Part shown: positions 1-5,198 of the stretch, in pieces
How the letters are laid out: the number at the start of each line of letters is the position of its first letter
How positions within the stretch are numbered: the first letter of the stretch is position 1
From: Firmicutes bacterium UBA6418
GTDB lineage: Bacteria; Bacillota; Clostridia; Peptostreptococcales; Anaerovoracaceae
Direction: 5' to 3'
Length of the DNA stretch: 5,667 nt
Assembly: GCA_002439735.1 (NCBI GenBank)
Contig: DJPG01000146.1
Location: forward strand, 1 to 5,667
Translations under genes and position numbers: made by a program
Notes under the pieces: generated by a model
Told to the model about the DNA's origin: nothing
Databases searched by the model: none
The model's input: only the letters and a program-made list of their open reading frames with translations

Positions 1-1058
1 CGCCAGTATTTGATGCTGGACGTGAGCGTCCCCGCCGGACACGTCCACTGTTTTTCAGAGCCAGTAACCGTGGTCAGTGTTGCCCATGTCTGGCCGTCGG
101 TGCTTTTCTGAAGGTCTGCTTTGCTCTGCGCCGTGCCGGTCGAAATCGAGTGCTGCCACTGGAACAGGACATCTTTTGAGCCGTCGATCACCGTGTCGAC
201 CGGGCTCAGAGGCGCGGCGGTCGGCGTTGCGTCAGCGGTCGAAAGCGTCACCCAGTCGGACGTTGTGACCACGCCGCTATTCGCCGTGACGGCTACCTGC
301 CACTGGATACTCGTTGTTCCCGCAAAGGTGTTGGCCGGAACCGTCACGCTCTGCGTGTTGCCGGAGACATTGATCGTGTGGATCGTACCGCTCGTGCCGG
401 AGCGCCAGCGGAAGACGGCGGAAGTTTGCTCCAGCGCAGCTAAGCACAATCCCTCGTCAGCAGCATCCCACGAAAAAATATTTGCCTCTGCTTTAACAAT
501 AGAACCAGAAGATGGCGAAACTTCGTTAATTGCAAGCCCGCAAGTTGTAGACTCATCGATATATAGACGCAAATATGGTCTGTTTGTGCCTTTTGTCTGG
601 ATTTCGTATTCTTTATTTGTTCGATAGCGCTCAAGCGCCACGCCGGTCCTTGCCGCTTTTGCAAACGGTGCCCTGGAATACTCAAACCAATTCGGGATAG
701 CGCCATCAGTAACATAGACGTATCCAAGAAGTTCCCCGTAGTCTTGCCGAGAATTATATGTAATACTGTTTTGGTCAAACGAACTTGCAAGCAAGAATGC
801 TCGAAATTCTGCGTAACTACGCGAAACATCGTTGTATGGGGCTTGAATATAAAAGAATAAGGTTGGAGCATATATCGAGGTTGCGTTCTCCAAAAAAATT
901 TTTTTATATTGCGTTCCATCGTTTGGAGATTGAAATTTAAGATATAACTGGTCATTAAGCACTAGCTTTGCTGGATTTGACGTATGGTCGTTAATTCCTT
1001 GCTGTGCGTATTTCAGGATTGCAAAGTCAGATGCGTATACTTTGATTTCAGTTGCCAC
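1..1058 (-). CDS. Minor structural / tail-tip protein with a DNRLRE-like front domain and Ig/FN3-like repeats (partial, C-terminus outside window)
   Basis: The frame is open for 352 codons from GTG 1058 to the left edge. GTG 1058 is the only good start: an in-frame TGA lies at 1065-1067, a GGGGGTGA ribosome site sits 6 bases upstream, and no internal Met occurs in the visible part. Residues 1-170 are rich in Tyr, Phe and Asn. A segment near 85-103 (FRAFLLASSFDQNSITYNS) and the closing PYLRLYIDES (161-170) recall the DNRLRE-type beta-sandwich seen in surface and glycan-binding proteins; this is inference from pattern only. From about 178 two Ig/FN3-like units follow (about 178-276 and 277 onward). 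They share an F-x-W core strand (FSW 195-197, FQW 299-301) and a VxVPANTFAGTTSIQW / WTCPAGTLTSSIKYW strand pair. The gene lies one base beyond a 22-codon ORF behind the tape measure, which fits a tail-tip or receptor-contact role. DNA before about position 430 (reading inward from the start) is AT-rich and DNA after it is GC-rich, suggesting a chimera. The exact role is not recognised. Confidence 0.8.
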   Translation of the reverse strand, partial: MATEIKVYASDFAILKYAQQGINDHTSNPAKLVLNDQLYLKFQSPNDGTQYKKIFLENATSIYAPTLFFYIQAPYNDVSRSYAEFRAFLLASSFDQNSITYNSRQDYGELLGYVYVTDGAIPNWFEYSRAPFAKAARTGVALERYRTNKEYEIQTKGTNRPYLRLYIDESTTCGLAINEVSPSSGSIVKAEANIFSWDAADEGLCLAALEQTSAVFRWRSGTSGTIHTINVSGNTQSVTVPANTFAGTTSIQWQVAVTANSGVVTTSDWVTLSTADATPTAAPLSPVDTVIDGSKDVLFQWQHSISTGTAQSKADLQKSTDGQTWATLTTVTGSEKQWTCPAGTLTSSIKYW

Positions 1059-1059
1059 C

Positions 1060-1128
1060 TCACGTCACCCCCATTCTGGCCACTCGTCTTTGGCTCTTCA
1101 TGCGGCGGATGAAATCGTCGATTCTCAT
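1060..1128 (-). CDS. 22-residue ORF between tape measure and minor structural gene; possible diverged copy of the tape measure C-terminus
   Basis: ATG 1128 overlaps the tape measure stop (ATGA) and TGA 1060-1062 ends one base before the next GTG start. A GGGGG run at 1136-1140 lies 7 bases upstream of the ATG. The product (MRIDDFIRRMKSQRRVARMG followed by VT) is very basic, with 7 Arg and 1 Lys in 22 residues. Without gaps, residues 3-22 match tape measure residues 680-699 at 8 of 20 positions, including the closing RMGV. The DNA matches at 32 of 60 bases by hand count. It could be a real small peptide, a coupling ORF that hands ribosomes to the next gene, or the remnant of a duplication or of a gene lost when the next gene was acquired. 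No function is assigned. The tight coupling on both sides makes translation plausible. Confidence 0.5.
   Translation of the reverse strand: MRIDDFIRRMKSQRRVARMGVT
1065..1072 (-). promoter_or_regulatory. Ribosome binding site fixing the GTG start at 1058
   Basis: GGGGGTGA on the minus strand ends 6 bases before GTG 1058. It lies inside the last codons of the 22-codon ORF, so ribosomes finishing that ORF would stop at the next start. This supports GTG 1058 over any internal start. Confidence 0.6.
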
Positions 1129-1144
1129 GCAGATACCCCCATTC
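1067..1144 (-). repeat. Direct repeat GAATGGGGGT at the ends of tape measure and 22-codon ORF
   Basis: The 10-base word GAATGGGGGT occurs at 1135-1144 and again at 1067-1076 on the minus strand, 68 bases apart. Each copy encodes the RMGV near a C-terminus and also carries the G-rich ribosome site for the next start. It is the best-kept part of the suspected duplication of the tape measure end. Confidence 0.5.
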
Positions 1145-3227
1145 GCGAAGTCAAACGCTCGTTTTCTGTGATTCGGATGATGTCGTTGAACTGTTTCACC
1201 CGGTCAGCGTTAATGTTGTAATAGTTGTTCGTCGTGCCCGCTCCGGCAAGCGCCGGAAGATGCCCGAAGGAAGACATTCCAAAGGTCATCGTGCCGAAAT
1301 CGAGTTGGCTTTGAATCCCTCGCTTGACGCTCGAGAATTCCTTGTCAAAGCCCTGCCCGAGCCCTTCTGCCATATATCCGCCGATACCGGCGAAGACCTT
1401 AGACGGAGACGCGATTCCGAGGAAGCTTTTCACGCCGTCGACAAGCCCCGTGAAGACGTTTTCAACCGTCTGCTTGAAACTGTTCCACATATTCACGAAA
1501 CCGTTTTTGATGCCCTCGACAATGTTCTTGCCGATGCTTCCCCAGTCAAAAGACAAGAACGTATCCACGATGGAAGTAATCAGGCGCGGGATAACCATGA
1601 CAATATCCGGAATTGCTTCAATCAAGCCAGTTGCCAGAGCCGCGATGATTTTGGGGCCTGCCATAATGATCTCTGGCAGATTGTCGATGATGCCTTCCAC
1701 GATACCGAGAATCAGGTTCGGGATTGCCGCAACCAATTCCGGAATCGCCTTGATAAGCCCATCTGCAAGCGCCAGTGTAATTTCAACGCCAGCTTCAATG
1801 AGCTTCGGCATATTTACGATGATCGCCGTGACAAGGTTCGCGATAACGTCCGGAACTGCTGCAATCAGCTGCGGTGTAGCGTCCACTAAGCCGTCAACCA
1901 GCGCAAGAATAATCGCAAGCGCCGCGTCAATCAGGTTCCCGAGGTTGTCCGGGCTTGTCAGAACGTTCACGATCTCAACAATCGCGTCCGTTGCCGCCGG
2001 AATCAGCTGTGGAAGCGCATCTGCGATGCCTTGTGCAAGCGATACAATGACATCAATACCCGTCTGGGTGATCTGCGGCAAAAGCTCGATGAGAGCCGGA
2101 ACGAGCGTGTTGATGACCGTCGGCGCGACATCAGCAAGAACAGACAGCACAGACGGCAGAGCCGCCATAAGACCGGTTACAAGGCTTGTCGCGCCATCTA
2201 CAAGAGACGGCAGTACCGTACCCAGAATCGCCGGGAGCTGTTCACTTACCGTGCCGATAAGAGAGGTCGTAGCTTCGACAATTCGCGGCAAAAGCTCCTG
2301 AATCCGAGGAATCAGATTGTTACCAACCGTCACAACGGAATCCGTAAAGTTCCCAATCAGAACGCCTAAATCTTGGTCAGGGTCTGCCATGCCGGTCACA
2401 AGGTTCTGCCAAGAGGCTTTCATTTGCCCAAAAGAGCCTTGAATCGTTTCGCTTGCCTCTTTCGCAGTCGTTCCAGTAATACCCAAGTTCTCTTGCACGG
2501 CGTGGATTGCAGTGACAATATCCGCAAAACTATCGATGCTCAAGGAGCCGACTTCCAGCCCCTCTAATTGTTCAGCGTCCGCAAGCAGGCGCTGCATTTC
2601 TTCTTTCGTTCCGCCGTAGCCAAGTTTCAGGTTATCCAGCATGGTATAGTTCTGCTTTGCAAAGCCTTGATACGCGTTCTGGATGGATTCCATGCTGGTA
2701 CCCATCTTGTTTGCGTTATCTGCCATGTCTGTAACAGCCGTGTTAGCGTAAGCTGCGGCCTGATAAGAATAATCGCCTAGACTGGAAACAAGGCTTGCGG
2801 CAAAGCTTGTCGTGGTCTCCATGTACTCATTGACGCTCAAACCAGCCGTTTTATAAGCATTGTTGGCGTACTCCATGAGTTTTTCGGACTGATCGCCGTA
2901 ATGTGCTACAGCTTCCTCGGCTTCTTCCATGCTGCAGCCGAACATATCCACAAAGTGCTGTGCATCGACGTTCGCATTCCCGAAAAGCGTTTCCACGCCG
3001 CCGACGAGCTGTTCATAATCTGCGTAAGCTTCGACCGCTTTTGTTCCGAGCGCTCCGATTGCAGTAGCGCCAGCCGCAACACCAGCAACAGCTGCTTTGC
3101 CCGCCGTAGCAAGCCCGGATTTTAGTTTTTCGCCGAGCCCGGATGTTTTATTGCCGACTTCGTCAATGCCTTTATTCGCTTCGGTCGTATCCGCCCCGAT
3201 TTTTACAAAAAGTTCAAATAGATTCAT
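1125..3227 (-). CDS. Phage tail tape measure protein
   Basis: This 700-residue protein would lie inside the growing tail tube and set its length. The N-terminus (1-35) is a helical stretch typical of tape measures (FVKIGADTTEANKGIDEVGN), followed by an Ala/Gly-rich hydrophobic segment (about 36-62). Residues 63-285 are the conserved helical core, with AYADYEQLVGGVETLFG near 67-83 and YQGFAKQNYTMLDNLKLGYG at 186-205; this type is familiar from Firmicutes phages. Residues 305-560 are a long, hydrophobic, Pro-punctuated repeat region with a 44-residue period. A Trp/Phe-rich segment (561-603) and the common SPSKVFAGIGGYMAEGLGQG motif (607-626) follow. Residues 627-700 form a hydrophilic tail. By the usual rule of about 1.5 angstrom per residue the tail would be near 100 nm, a rough guide only. 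The ATG overlaps the end of the frameshift extension by 14 bases, with only a weak GGTGG-type ribosome site, which suggests translational coupling. The first ATG matches the normal family start. No lysozyme or peptidase domain is visible. Confidence 0.95.
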   Translation of the reverse strand: MNLFELFVKIGADTTEANKGIDEVGNKTSGLGEKLKSGLATAGKAAVAGVAAGATAIGALGTKAVEAYADYEQLVGGVETLFGNANVDAQHFVDMFGCSMEEAEEAVAHYGDQSEKLMEYANNAYKTAGLSVNEYMETTTSFAASLVSSLGDYSYQAAAYANTAVTDMADNANKMGTSMESIQNAYQGFAKQNYTMLDNLKLGYGGTKEEMQRLLADAEQLEGLEVGSLSIDSFADIVTAIHAVQENLGITGTTAKEASETIQGSFGQMKASWQNLVTGMADPDQDLGVLIGNFTDSVVTVGNNLIPRIQELLPRIVEATTSLIGTVSEQLPAILGTVLPSLVDGATSLVTGLMAALPSVLSVLADVAPTVINTLVPALIELLPQITQTGIDVIVSLAQGIADALPQLIPAATDAIVEIVNVLTSPDNLGNLIDAALAIILALVDGLVDATPQLIAAVPDVIANLVTAIIVNMPKLIEAGVEITLALADGLIKAIPELVAAIPNLILGIVEGIIDNLPEIIMAGPKIIAALATGLIEAIPDIVMVIPRLITSIVDTFLSFDWGSIGKNIVEGIKNGFVNMWNSFKQTVENVFTGLVDGVKSFLGIASPSKVFAGIGGYMAEGLGQGFDKEFSSVKRGIQSQLDFGTMTFGMSSFGHLPALAGAGTTNNYYNINADRVKQFNDIIRITENERLTSRMGVSA
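1548..2081 (-). repeat. 44-residue (132-base) degenerate repeats in the tape measure
   Basis: Four units can be aligned by eye within the tape measure: residues 383-428, 429-472, 473-516 and 517-560. The last three are exactly 44 residues apart; the first spacing is 46, with a TSPDN-type insertion. The shared pattern is LPxLIxAGxxIxxALAxGLI, then xAIPxLVxxIPxLI, then xxIVxxI. Units 3 and 4 are most alike. The units are degenerate at DNA level, so they are old duplications. Similar hydrophobic repeats are known in tape measures, and copy number can alter tail length. Confidence 0.7.
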
Positions 3228-3528
3228 GCTTCACCACCAGTCCGCACCGCTTAACAACCTCGGCGGTGATCTCTTCGCAGGTTCGGTTGTCCTGCGGCTT
3301 CGGGTCTATCAGATCGGAATATTTCGCCTGCACAAAGCTCCCACCCGCGAATTTCGCTGTGTTTTCCGTCATCGTGCGCAAGCACTCCGCCGTATAAATG
3401 CGGAAGGCTGATTCTTCCTGCTGCCGCTTTACCAAAATCGGCAAAAGGCGAATCAGCCCTCCCGCGCTTATCTTTGGAGCCGCCAGAAGCGCAAGCGTTA
3501 CGCTTTCGCCTCCGACGCGCACGATTTG
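3214..3528 (-). CDS. Tail assembly chaperone frameshift extension (gpT-like part of a gpG-T-type fusion)
   Basis: This frame is -1 relative to the chaperone ORF. It is open from 3609 to the TGA at 3214-3216 and has no ATG, GTG or TTG before GTG 3522. No Shine-Dalgarno sequence precedes that GTG, so independent initiation is unlikely. Entry through the TTTTTTC heptamer at 3528-3534 would join residue F113 of the chaperone to Q-I-V-R-V and 99 further residues, giving a 217-residue fusion. The extension is helical and charged, with AECLRTMTENTAKFAGGSFV and a following YSDLIDPKPQ segment. In this protein class the long form binds the tape measure and recruits tail tube subunits; it is not part of the finished virion. 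Its end overlaps the tape measure start by 14 bases. An annotation pipeline would probably call it a stand-alone ORF from GTG 3522 (102 residues). Confidence 0.8.
   Translation of the reverse strand, partial: QIVRVGGESVTLALLAAPKISAGGLIRLLPILVKRQQEESAFRIYTAECLRTMTENTAKFAGGSFVQAKYSDLIDPKPQDNRTCEEITAEVVKRCGLVVKHESI
3489..3509 (-). promoter_or_regulatory. Hairpin downstream of the slippery site, enclosing the zero-frame stop
   Basis: On the minus strand GCGAAAGCG (3501-3509) can pair with CGCTTGCGC (3489-3497): eight base pairs with one A-G mismatch, closed by a 3-base loop TAA. That loop is the zero-frame stop codon of the chaperone ORF. The stem begins 18 bases after the heptamer, longer than the usual 5-9 base spacer, so its role as a stimulator is uncertain. 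An outer GGAG/CTCC pairing (3510-3513 with the bases just before 3481) could extend it. Confidence 0.4.
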
Positions 3529-3866
3529 AAAAAATCCATCATATCTTTGTCCTTGACGATCTCCTGAATCTGCCGCATGGTCTTGATGAGGCTCTGCTTT
3601 TTGACCGCCTCAACAGTCGTTTCGTTGACCGCAGCCAGAATGCCGAGCGTATCTTCCCGGTGCTTTTTCAGAATCAGGGGAATCCACTGGCCGATCTTCT
3701 GTGCACCGATCGCGTATCTTTCACCGGCCGTCTGCGGCTTCTCCGCGTCGATCTGCGCCTTCAGGCTCTCCCGAAGCTCATCATCTGTCAGGATATTAAG
3801 CGCGTACACGCTGACCTCACACAGGACGTCAGCCGCTCTATCCGTGCTAAGTTCCGAAAACTTCAT
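3498..3866 (-). CDS. Tail assembly chaperone (gpG-like short form)
   Basis: The product has 122 residues and is mostly helical and charged. It begins MKFSELSTDRAADVLCEVSV and ends near MRQIQEIVKDKDMMDFFKSC. The N-terminal layout (STDRAADVL, then a segment with LTDDELRESLKAQI, then the QKIGQWIPLILKKHREDTLG segment) resembles chaperones found between tube and tape measure genes in Firmicutes phages. The short form would bind the tape measure during tail assembly and then leave. The start at 3866 is set by GGAG (3875-3878) 8 bases upstream, in a 12-base gap after the tube protein stop. A -1 frameshift near the 3' end gives a 217-residue long form. The position between tube and tape measure genes supports the call as strongly as the sequence does. 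Confidence 0.85.
   Translation of the reverse strand: MKFSELSTDRAADVLCEVSVYALNILTDDELRESLKAQIDAEKPQTAGERYAIGAQKIGQWIPLILKKHREDTLGILAAVNETTVEAVKKQSLIKTMRQIQEIVKDKDMMDFFKSCASEAKA
3528..3534 (-). promoter_or_regulatory. -1 programmed ribosomal frameshift slippery site, T TTT TTC
   Basis: In the chaperone frame the codons GAT TTT TTC present T TTT TTC, a perfect X XXY YYZ heptamer with the correct phasing. After slipping, the next codon is CAA at 3526-3528 in the -1 frame, which stays open to 3214. The site lies 10 codons before the zero-frame TAA (3498-3500), within the 112-base overlap of the two frames. Frameshifting at this place in the tail module is a well-known conserved feature of long-tailed phages. 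Confidence 0.85.
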
Positions 3867-3878
3867 ACTTCCTTCTCC
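3867..3878 (-). promoter_or_regulatory. Ribosome binding site of the tail assembly chaperone
   Basis: The 12 bases between the tube protein TAA and the chaperone ATG read GGAGAAGGAAGT. GGAG ends 8 bases before the ATG and a second AAGGA lies closer, so the whole gap is a purine-rich initiation site. This predicts strong translation. Confidence 0.7.
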
Positions 3879-4469
3879 TTACGTTTCAGCCGTACCGGCC
3901 TTGATATATACCTCATACGGCACAACGTCCTGCTTCGACATCGAATAGTGCGCCGTGTACTCGAAAGCCATCTGCCCTTTGCTTCTATCCGCCGTTTTCA
4001 GCTGGAAGCCGCCGGTCGAAAGCGCGTTCATAAGACGGATAGCAATAAATCCGCCGTTTGTCGCGCCGTTCTTGTCGGAATAATCGCCGACAAGCCAGAT
4101 ATCCGCAAAATCAGCCGTCGAAAGATCTCTGCGGGGAACGACCTTCGTCGTATCCGTGCCGTCGATGTCAGCCGCCGCCATAAGCGACTTTGCCGAGGTG
4201 GTCGTTGCCGTGACATATGTACCGGTAAGCTTCACCTCGACATCGTCCATCCGCTTCATTTCCATTGTGTTCTTGGGGCAGTTGTCGACATCTTCGCCAT
4301 AATCAGAATACGTCGGCGTAGCGGCAAATGTAACGCCGCCGGTCGTCGCGCCGATCTGGTCTTCCGGCTCAAACGTGCCGGTTGCAGGCGTAAAATCGCT
4401 CAAAACCACGCCAGCGTTGATTTGCAGCTGCTTGAACGTATCAGCCGGAATCTTTGTAAATTTCGCCAT
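3879..4469 (-). CDS. Major tail tube protein
   Basis: The product has 196 residues. It would polymerise into rings around the tape measure to form the tail tube. The sequence is rich in Thr, Ala, Asp and Gly, as expected for a beta-barrel tube subunit. It starts MAKFTKIPADTFKQLQINAG and has recognisable family stretches: TPTYSDYGEDVDNCPKNTME (about 52-71), a FADIWLVGDYSDK segment, then ATNGGFIAIRLMNALSTGGF and a closing DVVPYEVYIKAG. The length is normal for the type and there is no extra C-terminal Ig-like domain. AAAGGA (4478-4483) lies 8 bases before the ATG and overlaps the stop of the tail terminator gene. The place between tail terminator and chaperone is the standard one. Confidence 0.9.
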   Translation of the reverse strand: MAKFTKIPADTFKQLQINAGVVLSDFTPATGTFEPEDQIGATTGGVTFAATPTYSDYGEDVDNCPKNTMEMKRMDDVEVKLTGTYVTATTTSAKSLMAAADIDGTDTTKVVPRRDLSTADFADIWLVGDYSDKNGATNGGFIAIRLMNALSTGGFQLKTADRSKGQMAFEYTAHYSMSKQDVVPYEVYIKAGTAET

Positions 4470-4477
4470 GAAATCAG

Positions 4478-4483
4478 TCCTTT
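4478..4483 (-). promoter_or_regulatory. Ribosome binding site of the major tail protein
   Basis: AAAGGA on the minus strand sits 8 bases upstream of ATG 4469. It begins at the last base of the preceding gene's TGA stop, so it lies almost wholly in the 13-base gap. Confidence 0.65.
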
Positions 4484-4851
4484 CAGTTCGCGGTGATGTA
4501 TTCGACTGTGACGTTCAAATACCGCCGCTTGATGTATTTGTCGGAATCGTCCGCGATGTTCTGGCACCACGGCGTTCCTCTCTTAATCCAAATTGCGCCA
4601 CCGTCGCAGGGAACGAACACGCCGCCTAAGCCGATCGCGTCCGAAATCTCCTGCGCTTTGGCGTTCGGTTCTGCTTCTTTTTCCGTGTAGTACCACAGAT
4701 TCACCGTCAGCCCGATTTCTCCGCTGTCCCATGCGCCCGTGATGAGCTCATACGTAAGCCACGGGAACACAGCATCGTCCGGCACGCTCGATGCAGAATA
4801 AGCTGTCAGGAACTGCGAGAACCATCCTTGTAGAGCCTGTCCCTTCGTCAT
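4483..4851 (-). CDS. Tail terminator / tail completion protein (neck)
   Basis: The product has 122 residues. It starts MTKGQALQGWFSQFLTAYSA, continues with VPDDAVFPWLTYELITGAWD and has NLWYYTEKEAEPNAKAQEIS in the middle. It ends with a KYIKRRYLNVTVEYITAN strand. The size, the Pro-Trp-Leu-Thr-Tyr strand near residue 30, the mid-protein helix with regular Ala/Ile spacing and the beta-rich end fit the tail terminators that cap the tube and bind the head connector (lambda gpU / SPP1 gp17 class, Tc1 in Firmicutes phages). The start overlaps the head closure stop as ATGA, so translation is coupled. Only a weak GAAGG lies upstream. The identification rests mainly on gene order and size, with supporting sequence pattern. 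Confidence 0.75.
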   Translation of the reverse strand: MTKGQALQGWFSQFLTAYSASSVPDDAVFPWLTYELITGAWDSGEIGLTVNLWYYTEKEAEPNAKAQEISDAIGLGGVFVPCDGGAIWIKRGTPWCQNIADDSDKYIKRRYLNVTVEYITAN

Positions 4852-5198
4852 GCCGGTAACGCCTTCTTTTCTGCCGTGAAATACTTGAGCGCGAAACTCG
4901 CCGAGCGTGGGGACTGCTTTGCTGTCGGTTCCGATGTCACACGGTACGTCTCCCCGGTCGTCTTATCCCGGAAGAAGTCGTTGTACTCAATGGGGACGCT
5001 TTGCTGAACCAGAACCGAGTAGACGCTTGTCACGCCCTCTTTTTCCGCTCTTCTTGCCTCCATCGACGTATCGAGCGCCTGATAGTTGTAAAACTCCGCG
5101 CCTTCCGCCCACGTCGTGATATAGCCGCTCTCGCCGTCCGGCACGCGGGTTTTGTCCAAGAGGACACACGGTCTTGCAAAATCGTCAAGTAAGCTCAT
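4848..5198 (-). CDS. Head closure (head-tail joining) protein
   Basis: The product has 116 residues. It would close the DNA-filled capsid below the connector and offer the docking face for the tail (SPP1 gp16 / Hc1 type). It begins MSLLDDFARPCVLLDKTRVP, followed by DGESGYITTWAEGAEFYNYQ, then SMEARRAEKEGVTSVYSVLV. It ends with a beta-rich part containing FRDKTTGETYRVTSEP. This arrangement of a short N-terminal arm, a DGxGGxxTxW-like turn, an A-E-K-x-G-V-T-S-x-Y strand and an F-R-D-K turn is familiar from Firmicutes phage neck proteins. I chose ATG 5198 rather than ATG 5210 because GGAGG (5204-5208) lies 5 bases upstream of 5198 and would be inside the gene from the earlier start. This also gives a clean ATGA overlap with the previous stop. 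Confidence 0.82.
   Translation of the reverse strand: MSLLDDFARPCVLLDKTRVPDGESGYITTWAEGAEFYNYQALDTSMEARRAEKEGVTSVYSVLVQQSVPIEYNDFFRDKTTGETYRVTSEPTAKQSPRSASFALKYFTAEKKALPA

Noticed and set aside
121..627. 168-codon plus-strand ORF at the left end
   Set aside because: It is antisense to the Ig/FN3-like repeats, and no product type is recognisable.
891..905. A7T7 run on the minus strand giving a T TTT TTG heptamer in the minor structural gene
   Set aside because: The heptamer is in phase, but the -1 frame meets a TAG about 27 codons later and leads to no recognisable domain, so it is most likely incidental to AT-rich DNA.
440..955. 171-codon minus-strand ORF in the +1 frame of the minor structural gene
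   Set aside because: It overlaps the AT-rich part of a longer frame that is open to the window edge and has a better start. It has no ribosome site at its ATG and its translation lacks a sensible domain pattern. The low GC content by itself does not favour it, but the competing frame has clear Ig-like strands.
1324..2301. 325-codon plus-strand ORF antisense to the tape measure
   Set aside because: Its low-complexity Ser/Ala/Ile/Thr content mirrors the repeat codons of the tape measure. There is no ribosome site or family resemblance.
2906..3112. 68-codon minus-strand ORF within the tape measure
   Set aside because: It lies in another frame of the conserved tape measure core and has no initiation site.
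3474..4496. 340-codon plus-strand ORF antisense to the tube and chaperone genes
   Set aside because: It is Arg/His/Leu-rich without domain features and lies opposite well-supported genes. GC-rich coding DNA often leaves the antisense frame open.
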